Assembly (NCBI GenBank): GCA_021604925.1
Contig: BQJX01000105.1
Location: 1 to 7,987 of the forward strand
Direction: 5' to 3'
Length of the DNA: 7,987 nt
Source of the DNA: Gemmatimonadota bacterium
Lineage (GTDB): Bacteria > ARS69
Shown here piece by piece: positions 1 through 6,109 of the stretch (its first letter is position 1; every line of letters begins with the position of its first letter). Position numbers and translations under genes: made by a program. Under the pieces are notes generated by a model. The model worked only from the letters and a program-made list of their open reading frames with translations, had not been told where the DNA came from and did no database searches.

Positions 1-597
1 GGCCCGAGCCACGCGGAAGAAGTGGCGGGCGGCATCCCGACCACGGTGGTCGTGGCCTCCACGGATGAGCCCACCGCGGTGGCCTTCCAGGAGCTGCTGC
101 TCACGCCCACGTTCCGGGTGTATACGAACCCCGATCTGGTCGGGGCCGAGACGGCCGCAGCCCTGAAGAACGTGATCGCGATCGCGGCGGGCATCTGCGA
201 CGGACTGGCCTTTGGGGACAACACCAAGGGAGCGCTGATCACCCGGGGGCTGGCCGAGATCACGCGGCTGGGCCTGGCCCTGGGGGCACGCTCGGAGACG
301 TTCTTCGGGCTGGCCGGAATCGGGGACCTGGTGACCACGTGCATGAGCGGCCACAGCCGCAATCGCGGGATCGGCGAGCTCATCGCCCAGGGGCTGACCC
401 TGGAGCAGGCCACGGAGCGGACCGGGATGGTCGCGGAAGGCGTGCAGACCACGCGATCGGCGGTCGAGATCGCCCGCGGCCTGGGCGTGGAGCTGCCGAT
501 CACGGAGCAGGTGGAAAAGGTCCTGTTCGGCGGGAAGGACCCCAAAGAGGCCCTGATGGAGCTCATGGGACGAGACGTGAAGGCGGAAGTGGGCTAG
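1..597 (+). CDS. gpsA: Glycerol-3-phosphate dehydrogenase [NAD(P)+], C-terminal part (5' end outside window)
   Basis: The reading frame is open from base 1 and gives 198 residues, so the N-terminal Rossmann NAD(P)-binding region lies upstream of the window. The enzyme reduces dihydroxyacetone phosphate to sn-glycerol 3-phosphate in the cytosol, the entry step of phospholipid synthesis. The fragment begins with the family motif GPSHAEEV. The conserved helix ETAAALKNVIAI follows, with the expected catalytic lysine at fragment residue 56 (bases 166-168). After it come the block around ALITRGLAE (about residues 77-85), the AGIGDLVTTC block, the SRNRGIG segment, and the C-terminal ELPITEQV segment typical of GpsA. 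The stop is TAG at 595-597. The next gene starts 35 bases later on the same strand with its own strong ribosome binding site, so co-transcription is plausible. The match runs over the whole fragment, and I see no damage. Confidence 0.96.
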   Translation, partial: GPSHAEEVAGGIPTTVVVASTDEPTAVAFQELLLTPTFRVYTNPDLVGAETAAALKNVIAIAAGICDGLAFGDNTKGALITRGLAEITRLGLALGARSETFFGLAGIGDLVTTCMSGHSRNRGIGELIAQGLTLEQATERTGMVAEGVQTTRSAVEIARGLGVELPITEQVEKVLFGGKDPKEALMELMGRDVKAEVG

Positions 598-632
598 ACT
601 TCGCCAGGGACGTACGCCCCGGAGGAACAGCC

Positions 633-983
633 GTGTCCACGATTCCCCGCAAGATCTACTATTCCATCACCGAGGTCGCCGAGATGGCCCAGGTGAAGCC
701 CCACGTTCTTCGCTATTGGGAGACGGAGTTCTCGTCGCTTCGCCCCAAGAAGAACCGGGCCGGGAACCGAACGTACCGGGAAAAGGACGTACAGCTCGTG
801 CTCCTGATCCGCAAGCTCCTGTACGAGGAGGGCTTCACGATCAAGGGTGCGCGCAAGCGACTGCAGGAAAAGAAGGCATCGGATCGCGAGCAGATCGAGA
901 TCCCGTTCACGCAGAACGAACAGCGGGGCCGGATCTCGGAGATCCGGGCGGAGTTGGAGAGCCTGCTCAGCTATCTGAACTGA
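633..983 (+). CDS. Small MerR-family transcriptional regulator (DNA-binding domain only)
   Basis: This encodes 116 residues from a GTG start. GGAGGA lies at 621-626, six bases upstream, which decides this start; the longer in-frame extension upstream overlaps gpsA in another frame and looks non-coding. Residues 9-30 (YYSITEVAEMAQV, then HVLRYWE) form the MerR winged-helix N-terminus. The wing NRTYRE is at 45-50, and the second helix pair (LIRKLLYEEGFTIKGARKRL) spans about 58-77. The remaining 35-40 residues are charged and probably helical, suitable for dimerisation. No effector domain and no cysteine cluster are visible, so metal sensing is unlikely. This type of short MerR protein is commonly found beside housekeeping genes; in many proteobacteria a relative lies between ihfA and a proline tRNA gene. 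Here tRNA-Pro also follows, 80 bases downstream. Its target genes are unknown. Confidence 0.9.
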   Translation: MSTIPRKIYYSITEVAEMAQVKPHVLRYWETEFSSLRPKKNRAGNRTYREKDVQLVLLIRKLLYEEGFTIKGARKRLQEKKASDREQIEIPFTQNEQRGRISEIRAELESLLSYLN

Positions 984-1015
984 GGGGTGCGCGACGGGAC
1001 GCGGCCACAATCCGC

Positions 1016-1044
1016 TTGATGGGGTTGCCGTCCGTCGCTAGATT
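1016..1044 (+). promoter_or_regulatory. Probable sigma70-type promoter of tRNA-Pro(GGG)
   Basis: TTGATG at 1016-1021 (-35) is separated by 17 bases from TAGATT at 1039-1044 (-10). Each hexamer matches consensus at four of six positions. A start about 7 bases after the -10 would give a leader of roughly 13 bases before the tRNA at 1064, a sensible arrangement. The stretch is locally less GC-rich than its surroundings. The call rests on hexamers and position only. Confidence 0.45.
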
Positions 1045-1063
1045 CTTTCGGCAAGTTTTGGGT

Positions 1064-1141
1064 CGGGGCGTGGCGCAGCCCGGTTAGCGTGCTTCCTTGG
1101 GGTGGAAGAGGTCGCTGGTTCAAATCCAGTCGCCCCGACCA
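1064..1141 (+). tRNA. tRNA-Pro, anticodon GGG
   Basis: A full cloverleaf can be drawn by hand. The acceptor stem is CGGGGCG (1064-1070) paired with CGCCCCG (1131-1137). The D stem is GCGC/GCGT around the loop AGCCCGGTTA. The anticodon stem is CTTCC (1092-1096) with GGAAG (1104-1108), and the loop TTGGGGT places anticodon GGG at 1099-1101 with T33 and G37. The T stem is GCTGG/CCAGT with the loop TTCAAAT. The discriminator is A1138, and CCA is encoded at 1139-1141. It reads the proline codons CCC and CCU. C1-G72 with discriminator A73 and a G35-G36 anticodon are the expected bacterial prolyl-tRNA identity features. A second proline tRNA gene with a closely similar D arm lies at 2980. Confidence 0.97.
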
Positions 1142-1148
1142 AATTCTG

Positions 1149-1178
1149 GTTTCGCCCGGGCTCCGGTCCGGGCGAAAC
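1149..1178 (+). terminator. Strong hairpin directly after tRNA-Pro(GGG), no U-tract
   Basis: GTTTCGCCCGG (1149-1159) is a perfect 11-base inverted repeat of CCGGGCGAAAC (1168-1178) with an 8-base loop. It begins 7 bases after the encoded CCA. No T-run follows, so it is not a textbook intrinsic terminator. It could be a non-canonical terminator, a stop for 3' exonucleases, or a processing signal separating the tRNA from surE. Confidence 0.5.
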
Positions 1179-1183
1179 ATCTC

Positions 1184-1213
1184 GGGCGCGGTCCGAAGGG
1201 GCGCGCTCTTTCT
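1184..1213 (+). terminator. Second hairpin with short T-rich tail, upstream of surE
   Basis: GGGCGCG (1184-1190) pairs with CGCGCTC (1202-1208), seven pairs including one G-U, with an 11-base loop. TTTCT follows at 1209-1213. The layout resembles a weak intrinsic terminator that would act on transcripts from the tRNA before the surE start at 1238. Pairing was judged by eye only. Confidence 0.35.
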
Positions 1214-1237
1214 ATGAGGACCCCCCGCAGGAGCGTC

Positions 1238-1996
1238 GTGAGAATCCTCCTTTCCAACGATGACGGGATCTTCGCGCGCGGTCTGCGCACGCTCCGTCAG
1301 GCGCTCCTGGACGCCGGTCATCACGTGTCCACGGTGGCGCCCGATCGCGAGCAGAGCGCGTCCAGCCACTCGATCACGCTGGAGCGTCCGCTGCGGATCC
1401 GCGAGCACGGAAACGGGGAGTGGGCCGTGGACGGCACTCCCACCGACTGCGTGCTCGTGGCCGTGAACGGATTGCTGCCGGAGCGGCCGGAACTCGTGGT
1501 GTCCGGAATCAATCACGGTCCGAACATGGGAGAAGACGTGACCTACTCCGGCACGGTGGCGGCCGCGTTCGAGGCGCACATCCTGGGAATCCCGTCCGTG
1601 GCCACGTCCATGAAGGACCGGGACGGCGGCGACTACGAAGCGGCGGGTCGCTTTGTGGCCCGGCTGGTCCAGGACGTGGAGCGCTGGTCCGGCGACGGGC
1701 GCGGCATCCTGAACGTCAACTTTCCGGCGGGCCCCGGGAGCGCGTGGGGAGACGCGCGCATCACGCGCCTCGGCACCCGCCGCTACTCGGACGAACTCAT
1801 CGAGAAGGAGGACCCGCGCGGCCGGAAGTACTACTGGATCGGCGGGGCGGAGCCGACGTGGGAAGGGAACCCGGACACGGACTTTGCGGTCGTGAACGGG
1901 GGCGCCGTGTCCATGACCCCGCTGAATCTGGAGTTGACCGACGAGCGCGCCCTGGAGGCGCTGTCGACGTGGAACATCGGCAGGGTCACGTCATGA
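1238..1996 (+). CDS. surE: 5'/3'-nucleotidase SurE (survival protein E)
   Basis: This encodes 252 residues, against 253 in the E. coli protein. SurE is a metal-dependent phosphatase of nucleoside 5'- and 3'-monophosphates and short polyphosphates, acting in the cytosol. The GTG start at 1238 gives the family N-terminus MRILLSNDDG, with GGAG at 1230-1233 as a close ribosome binding site. An upstream in-frame ATG at 1214 would add eight residues but lacks a Shine-Dalgarno sequence. Visible metal and active-site motifs are NDD (7-9, aspartates 8 and 9), APDREQSASSHSIT (34-47, serine 40), the VDGTPTDCV block (64-72) and SGINHGPNMG (89-98, asparagines 92 and 96). TYSGTVAAA, just downstream, is also a family signature. 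It is followed after 34 bases by pcm, the usual partner. No frameshift or missing key residue is seen. Confidence 0.97.
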   Translation: MRILLSNDDGIFARGLRTLRQALLDAGHHVSTVAPDREQSASSHSITLERPLRIREHGNGEWAVDGTPTDCVLVAVNGLLPERPELVVSGINHGPNMGEDVTYSGTVAAAFEAHILGIPSVATSMKDRDGGDYEAAGRFVARLVQDVERWSGDGRGILNVNFPAGPGSAWGDARITRLGTRRYSDELIEKEDPRGRKYYWIGGAEPTWEGNPDTDFAVVNGGAVSMTPLNLELTDERALEALSTWNIGRVTS

Positions 1997-2030
1997 TGGC
2001 CGGCAGGAGCCAGCGGCCGGGGAGGGCGCG

Positions 2031-2675
2031 GTGAACTCGTTCCAGGGGACGCGCCAGGAAATGGTCCGTCAGCAGTTGGAAGACCGCGGCATACGAGACG
2101 CGCGCGTGCTGGACGCCATGGCCAAGGTGCCGCGCCACCGCTTCGTGGACGCGGCGCTGCAGTCGCGGGCGTACGGCGATCACGCGCTTCCGATCGGGGC
2201 TGGGCAGACCATCTCCCAGCCGTACATGGTGGCGCTGATGACGGAGGCCCTGCAACTGAGCGGCGGGGAAAAGGTGCTGGAGATCGGAACGGGTTCCGGG
2301 TACCAAACGGCGGTCCTGGCCGAGTTCACGCAGCGGCTGTTCTCCATCGAGCGGAGCGCGGAGCTGGCCCGGAGCGCGGCGGCCACGCTGAAGGATCTGG
2401 GCTACTCGAACGTCATCTCCAAGACGGGGGACGGCACGCTGGGATGGCCGGAGCACGCGCCCTTCGATCGGATCCTGGTCACGGCGGGCGCTCCGGAGAT
2501 TCCGCCCACGCTCTTCGATCAGCTGGTAGAAGGGGGGATTCTCGCGATCCCGGTGGGCGACCGCGACGTCCAGACGCTGGAGGTCATGGTTCGCAAGGAC
2601 GGCAAGGCGCTGTCCAAGCGGCTGATCGAGTGCACATTCGTGCCGCTCCTGGGCAAGGAAGGGTGGACCCGCTGA
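2031..2675 (+). CDS. pcm: Protein-L-isoaspartate O-methyltransferase
   Basis: This encodes 214 residues, normal for the family. The enzyme transfers a methyl group from S-adenosylmethionine to the abnormal L-isoaspartyl residues that form in ageing proteins, starting their repair. Start GTG 2031 is preceded by GGGGAGGG at 2019-2026. In order, the sequence shows the N-terminal helix RQEMVRQQLEDRGI (8-21), the substrate-binding block ALPIGAGQTISQPYMVALM (52-70, the hallmark of the family), SAM motif I VLEIGTGSGYQTAVLAE (82-98), the motif II region FSIERSAEL (104-112), and FDRILVTAGAPEIP (145-158). The C-terminal FVPLLGKEGW (203-212) is also typical. It lies 34 bases after surE, and the two are probably one transcript. 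In E. coli the same pair is followed by nlpD and rpoS; neither is present here. Confidence 0.97.
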   Translation: MNSFQGTRQEMVRQQLEDRGIRDARVLDAMAKVPRHRFVDAALQSRAYGDHALPIGAGQTISQPYMVALMTEALQLSGGEKVLEIGTGSGYQTAVLAEFTQRLFSIERSAELARSAAATLKDLGYSNVISKTGDGTLGWPEHAPFDRILVTAGAPEIPPTLFDQLVEGGILAIPVGDRDVQTLEVMVRKDGKALSKRLIECTFVPLLGKEGWTR

Positions 2676-2979
2676 GCCTGAACCGGGGCGGCGCCTCCAC
2701 GAGTGCGTGCCCGGTTGGGTCAAGGCTCCCGGACTGGGCGCTGGTCGTCCGTTCGGCCTCGGAGGACGCCGGGATCCAGGATCATCACGGATCCGGGCTA
2801 CCCGGAGCAATTTCACGATTTACAGTCCACGTTCCGCGAGTATACTTTTTGGGCCATTCTGGTGGCGGGCCGAACGCCCCTGAGAAGATCGTCCGGTACT
2901 TCGATCTGCTATCGATCTTGTTCGTGGTGTTGTCGGTCGGCGGCTTCTTCTTGCTGAAGAACGTGGGCCACTGGAGTTT
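2676..2979. other. 304-base region between pcm and tRNA-Pro(CGG), no confirmed gene
   Basis: Three things are visible. First, an imperfect hairpin at 2768-2798: GGATCC occurs at 2772-2777 and 2789-2794, with three further outer pairs beyond a G-G mismatch and an 11-base loop. It could be a weak pcm terminator, though no T-run is adjacent. Second, a promoter at 2819-2846, listed separately. Third, an open plus-strand frame at about 2882-2989 that would encode a strongly hydrophobic segment (DLLSILFVVLSVGGFFLL), with 30 of 33 codons from 2882 to 2980 ending in G or C. It ends at a TAG inside the tRNA gene. It has no ATG or GTG start with a ribosome binding site, so I do not call it as a gene. 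Confidence 0.5.
2819..2846 (+). promoter_or_regulatory. Probable sigma70-type promoter upstream of tRNA-Pro(CGG)
   Basis: TTTACA (2819-2824) and TATACT (2841-2846) are each one mismatch from the sigma70 consensus, with a 16-base spacer. They sit in the most AT-rich stretch of the window, and TTTT follows the -10. Transcription would start near 2853, about 127 bases before the tRNA. This is longer than a usual tRNA leader, so a short transcribed leader or small gene in between is possible. Confidence 0.55.
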
Positions 2980-3057
<78 letters not shown>

Positions 3058-3067
3058 CTCATTGAGG

Positions 3068-3097
3068 CCCCGGCTCCTGGAGCCGGGGTTTCTCTTT
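3068..3097 (+). terminator. Rho-independent terminator of tRNA-Pro(CGG)
   Basis: CCCCGGCTC (3068-3076) pairs with GAGCCGGGG (3080-3088) across a three-base loop, or eight pairs with a five-base loop. The T-rich tail TTTCTCTTT follows at 3089-3097. The start lies 10 bases after the encoded CCA. This is the clearest intrinsic terminator in the window. Confidence 0.85.
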
Positions 3098-3267
3098 GAA
3101 CGACGCGTCTTGATCGATCCGGCAACTGTTGGTACATCAGCAGTTTCGGGCGATGGTCACACAGATGACTTGAAGTCGGTCGAGAGCCGGCTCGGCGGCC
3201 TCGGCCGGCCGCGGCTCGAGATGGACCCAGTCCACCACGCGGCTTCGGCCGCTCGCGGAGGGAACCC
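3098..3267 (+). promoter_or_regulatory. apt leader region with possible promoter and GC-rich inverted repeats
   Basis: A weak promoter candidate is TTGATC (3110-3115), 17 bases, then TACATC (3133-3138); the -10 matches only three positions. Downstream, the leader contains GACTT-G-AAGTC (3167-3177) and the perfect palindrome GAGCCGGCTC (3184-3193). A hairpin GCGGCC (3195-3200) / GGCCGC (3207-3212) has a six-base loop. GGAGG at 3257-3261 is the apt ribosome binding site. The repeats could form a structured 5' leader, but no known riboswitch is recognised, and in such GC-rich DNA short palindromes are expected by chance. Confidence 0.25.
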
Positions 3268-3795
3268 ATGGCGGATTTGACCCGGCTGCGCGACGCGATT
3301 CGCGATGTCCCCGATTTCCCCAAGCCGGGGATTCTCTTCAAGGACATCACCACTCTGCTCAACGATGCGGAGTGTCTGCGGCTCGCCCTGGATGCGTTCG
3401 AAGAGCGCTGGAAGGACGAGAACCTCGACATGATCGTGGGGATCGACGCCCGCGGGTTCATCCTGGGCGGCGCGCTGGCGGATCGGCTGGACTGCGGGTT
3501 CGTGCCGGTGCGCAAGAAGGGCAAGCTCCCGGCGGAGACGAAGTCCGCCGAGTACGCACTGGAGTATGGCACGGACGTGCTGGAGATTCATGCCGATGCG
3601 TTCGATCGCGGCGCCCGGGTGCTGGTGATCGATGACCTGCTGGCCACGGGCGGCACCGCCGTGGCCGCGGCCCGGCTGGTGAAGGACATCGGGGGCGTGC
3701 TGGTGGGGATGGCGTTCCTGGTGAATCTGGCGTTCCTGCACGGCGAGGCCAAGCTTGGCGACGTGGCCACGCAGTTCCTGGTGGAGTACGAGTAG
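3268..3795 (+). CDS. apt: Adenine phosphoribosyltransferase
   Basis: This encodes 175 residues, typical for Apt. The cytosolic enzyme joins adenine to PRPP to give AMP in purine salvage. ATG 3268 follows GGAGG (3257-3261) at six bases. The N-terminus carries the family block VPDFPKPGILFKDITTLL (14-31). Then come VGIDARGFILGGALA (57-71), the VPVRKKGKLP loop (79-88), and the PRPP-binding motif VLVIDDLLATGGTA (118-131), with the acidic pair D122-D123. The usual tyrosine-containing segment appears as EYALEYGTDVLEIH (94-107). It lies downstream of tRNA-Pro(CGG) behind that gene's terminator, so it needs its own promoter. It is convergent with the peptidase gene, 71 bases away. It could be confused with xanthine phosphoribosyltransferase, but the FPKPGILFKDIT segment is specific to Apt. 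Confidence 0.97.
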   Translation: MADLTRLRDAIRDVPDFPKPGILFKDITTLLNDAECLRLALDAFEERWKDENLDMIVGIDARGFILGGALADRLDCGFVPVRKKGKLPAETKSAEYALEYGTDVLEIHADAFDRGARVLVIDDLLATGGTAVAAARLVKDIGGVLVGMAFLVNLAFLHGEAKLGDVATQFLVEYE

Positions 3796-3866
3796 GCCGA
3801 GTCGCCGGAAGGCGGATTCCCGGGAAGGCCGAGTCCGACGAAGCCCGGGGCCTACGAAGTCGGGTC
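3796..3866. repeat. Convergent intergenic spacer with short direct repeats and a palindrome
   Basis: The spacer between apt and the opposing peptidase gene contains AGGCCGAGTC twice (3794-3803, overlapping the apt stop, and 3826-3835). It also holds the perfect palindrome TTCCCGGGAA (3817-3826). Two imperfect adjacent copies of a 16-base unit lie at about 3835-3850 and 3851-3866, sharing ACGAAG and CGGG. No T-tract hairpin is visible for either gene. The repeats may be debris or a GC-rich bidirectional termination region. Confidence 0.4.
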
Positions 3867-5099
3867 CTAGGAAGGGAAATGCAGGATCGGCAGCTCCATC
3901 TGACGCTTGGACAGGAACTCGCATCCCTCCGCGGTGACCAGGACCATCTCCTCCAGCGCGATCATTCCGTGATCCGGAAGCAGGATCGACGGCTCCAACG
4001 TGAACACATTGCCCTGCTCCACCTTGGAGTACGGCGTCTCGTTGTAGCGCTCCCAGCGCGGTGCCAGCAGGGCCCCGCCGCCGTCGTGGGGCGCCCGGCC
4101 CACCTGATGCCCGAGCGCGTGCTGGTACTCCTCGTAGCCGGCTTCGGTCAGGACGTCGCGGGCGATCTGGTCCACTTCCCAGCCGGCCACGCCCGGATGC
4201 AGCGCCGCGGCGGCCTTGGTGATCGCCTGGTTGATCGTGTCGAAGGCGTGGGCGATCTGCTCCGCGGGCCCGTCCCCGTTGGCGGACACGTACCACATCC
4301 GCTGCAGGTCCGCGCAGTACCCGTCGACGCGGACGCCGAAGTCCACGTGCACCAGACTGCCGGGCCCGATGGTCTCCGCGCCGGGGGAGACGTGTCCCAC
4401 CTTGGACGCGGCTCCCGTGCTCACGATCGGACACATCTTGGGCGTCCAGGCGCACGGCAGTCCGCGCATGGACGCACTCTCGCGAATCCCCGTGGCGAAG
4501 TCGCGCGCGGCGAGCCCCGGACGCAGGTCCGCGGCGGCCTGATCCAGCAGTTCTTCCGTGTGTCGGATGGCGCTGCGGATCGCGTCCACCTCCACGGGCA
4601 ACTTGCGTCCGCGCAGCGACCAGATCACGTCCTCCGCGGAGACCAGGTTGTCCTCGTGGATCGTGCCCTCCAGCCGCCGCAGCAACAACCGATGCAGCCC
4701 GGCCCCGAGCCCGTCGGCGAGCGGATCGTTCTCGGAGATGTTCACGGCGATGGAGTGCGGGTTGATGCGCGCCATCGTGTTGACCAGCGGCTCCGAGATA
4801 CCCTCGCGGTAGCCGATCACGCGCTTGTAGATGCCGGCCTCTTCCATTTCAGGCGCATCATGCACTCCGACAATGGCGATCTTCTCGCCGTCGGCGGTGA
4901 GGATGAGCGCGGACTCCCAGGTGAGGTCCCCGTCGAAGATCAGCTCCAGCGCCGGATCCACGTTGGCGATGGATTCACGGACGTAGGTGATCCAAACGTC
5001 GATTCCCTTTTCCTTGAGAATCTCGGTGGCCTGATCCGTCTTGGCGATCAGGAACTTCCGGGCGTCGAGGGTCGGCTCGCGATCGATCGTGGAGCTCAC
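3867..5099 (-). CDS. M24-family metallopeptidase (Xaa-Pro aminopeptidase / Xaa-Pro dipeptidase-like)
   Basis: This encodes 410 residues. The GTG start at 5099 has GGAGGA on the minus strand (5106-5111), six bases before it. A longer in-frame ATG start at 5132 would add eleven residues but has no comparable site. Residues 1 to about 165 form a creatinase-type N-terminal domain; about 170-400 form the pita-bread M24 catalytic domain. All five metal ligands are visible: D253 in HVDFG, D264 in GYCADLQ (spacing of ten residues), H331 in LGHQVG, E369 in FTLEPS and E383 in ALEEMVL. H236 and H338 fit the conserved substrate-side histidines. The enzyme should be a cytosolic exopeptidase, since no signal peptide is seen. 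Methionine aminopeptidase is excluded by the N-terminal domain. Exact substrate (dipeptides, Xaa-Pro peptides, or another amide bond) cannot be read from the sequence. It is transcribed divergently from kptA. Confidence 0.9.
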   Translation of the reverse strand: MSSTIDREPTLDARKFLIAKTDQATEILKEKGIDVWITYVRESIANVDPALELIFDGDLTWESALILTADGEKIAIVGVHDAPEMEEAGIYKRVIGYREGISEPLVNTMARINPHSIAVNISENDPLADGLGAGLHRLLLRRLEGTIHEDNLVSAEDVIWSLRGRKLPVEVDAIRSAIRHTEELLDQAAADLRPGLAARDFATGIRESASMRGLPCAWTPKMCPIVSTGAASKVGHVSPGAETIGPGSLVHVDFGVRVDGYCADLQRMWYVSANGDGPAEQIAHAFDTINQAITKAAAALHPGVAGWEVDQIARDVLTEAGYEEYQHALGHQVGRAPHDGGGALLAPRWERYNETPYSKVEQGNVFTLEPSILLPDHGMIALEEMVLVTAEGCEFLSKRQMELPILHFPS

Positions 5100-5367
5100 G
5101 GGGACTTCCTCCAGGAGACAGAGTTGCGGCATGTGCCCACAAGATAGCGCCACGGGCCGCGAAAGGCGAGAGCCGGAACCGGCATCCCGGCCGTGACGCA
5201 TCGCGGAACGCGGCCCTCCGGCCGCCGGCCCCGCTCGGCCGCTTGGGCCACTGGGCGGGCCCCGGTCCAGTCCTTGAAACCCATTGCCGCTCGTGGGTTC
5301 CGGCGATAGACTGACGAACTTGATACTCCCATCGAGCCCGCTCTGTTCCGCCATCCAGGAGGATGAG
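5100..5367. promoter_or_regulatory. Divergent intergenic region between the M24 peptidase gene and kptA
   Basis: On the minus strand a -10-like TATCTT (complement of 5141-5146) lies about 40 bases before the peptidase start, without a convincing -35. On the plus strand the best candidate is TTGCCG (5284-5289), 17 bases, then TAGACT (5307-5312), which would start near 5319, about 49 bases before kptA. An inverted repeat AACCCA (5278-5283) / TGGGTT (5294-5299) overlaps that -35 and could be an operator. The middle is very GC-rich, with a hairpin GCGGCC (5210-5215) / GGCCGC (5220-5225) and the overlapping repeat CGCG-GAA-CGCG (5202-5212). No gene is seen here on either strand. Confidence 0.35.
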
Positions 5368-6069
5368 ATGGATCGCAGGATGTCCACCCGTCTCAGCAAG
5401 TTCCTGTCGCTCGTGCTTCGCCACCGCCCGGACGAGTACGACCTCCAGATGGACGAAGAGGGCTTCGTGGATTTCGACACGCTGATCGATGTGCTCGTGG
5501 CGGAGGACATTGCGGCGGAGTCCGCCGAAGACGACGTGCGCGAGCTGGTGGAGGGCTCGGACCGCCGCCGCTTCGAAATCGCAGATGGCAAGATCCGCGC
5601 GCTCTACGGACACTCGTCGCGCATCCGCCTGAACTACCCGGCCGACGATCCGCCGCCCGTCCTGTACCACGGGACCACGGAGGAAACGGCCCGCCGCGTC
5701 GCGAAGGAAGGGCTGAAGCCGGCCGGCCGCGCCCTGGTGCACCTGTCGGGCACGGAAGAAGAGGCGCTTTCCGTCGGCGGACGGCACACGGACGATCCCG
5801 TGTTGATCAAAGTGGACACCGTGAAGGCGCTGGACCACGAAATCGGCTTCCACCAGGCCACGGATTTGATCTGGCTGTGCTCCTCGCTCCCGGTCGACGT
5901 GCTGGAGATCCCGGAGTTGCCGGACGCACCGGCGCCCAGCAAGCCGGCATCGCGTCCGGAGGGTGCTCCCGCGCCCTCCAGTCGCCCCACGGGCGGCGTG
6001 AAAGCGGCGGACCCGCCGGCACCCCAGGGGTTCCAGCGCCGCACGCGCCGGAAGGGAACGCGTCGCTGA
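5368..6069 (+). CDS. kptA: RNA 2'-phosphotransferase (Tpt1/KptA family) with extended C-terminal tail
   Basis: This encodes 233 residues. ATG 5368 has AGGAGG (5357-5362) five bases upstream. The family transfers an internal RNA 2'-phosphate to NAD+, leaving a 2'-OH and releasing ADP-ribose cyclic phosphate plus nicotinamide. Residues 7-20 (TRLSKFLSLVLRHR) hold the conserved R18-H19 pair. EEGFVDFDTLI (30-40) and the IRALYGHS block (76-83, R77) complete the winged-helix RNA-binding lobe. The NAD-binding lobe shows VLYHGT (98-103), GRALVHLS (120-127, R121) and a terminal IWLCSSLPVDVLEIPEL (168-184). Thus the usual Arg-His-Arg-Arg set is present. Most relatives end near residue 180-185; here about 49 more residues follow, rich in Pro, Ala and Ser, ending in the basic stretch FQRRTRRKGTRR. 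Bacteria lack the splicing route that makes the classical 2'-phosphate substrate, so the biological substrate is unknown. Confidence 0.93.
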   Translation: MDRRMSTRLSKFLSLVLRHRPDEYDLQMDEEGFVDFDTLIDVLVAEDIAAESAEDDVRELVEGSDRRRFEIADGKIRALYGHSSRIRLNYPADDPPPVLYHGTTEETARRVAKEGLKPAGRALVHLSGTEEEALSVGGRHTDDPVLIKVDTVKALDHEIGFHQATDLIWLCSSLPVDVLEIPELPDAPAPSKPASRPEGAPAPSSRPTGGVKAADPPAPQGFQRRTRRKGTRR

Positions 6070-6109
6070 TCTCACACCAGCGTCTCCCCCGATCCAGCAG
6101 GAGGCTCCA

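Noticed and set aside
1214..1237. ATG at 1214 as the surE start
   Set aside because: It has no ribosome binding site and adds eight residues before the conserved MRILLSNDDG N-terminus; GTG 1238 fits the family length.
971..1579. Minus-strand open frame ending in a peptide with SGRLDLNQRPLPPQG
   Set aside because: That peptide is the well-known translation of an antisense tRNA; the frame overlaps tRNA-Pro(GGG) and the well-supported surE gene on the other strand, so it is spurious.
2703..2957. Plus-strand frame starting GTG with the segment STFREYTFWAILVAG
   Set aside because: Third-position bias is mixed, it crosses the promoter at 2819-2846, and it turns Ser/Arg/Cys-rich at the end, as in a shadow frame; no ribosome binding site.
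3157..4455. Long minus-strand frame overlapping apt and the M24 peptidase gene
   Set aside because: Arg/Gly/Pro-rich composition is that of a shifted frame in GC-rich DNA; both overlapped genes have full family motifs in their own frames.
3879..5147. Long plus-strand frame opposite the M24 peptidase gene
   Set aside because: It is a shadow in GC-rich DNA; the minus-strand frame carries all five metal ligands and a good ribosome binding site.
5202..5225. Overlapping GC hairpins in the divergent intergenic region as a riboswitch or attenuator
   Set aside because: They lie upstream of the likely kptA start of transcription and far from the peptidase start; short GC palindromes are common at this base composition.
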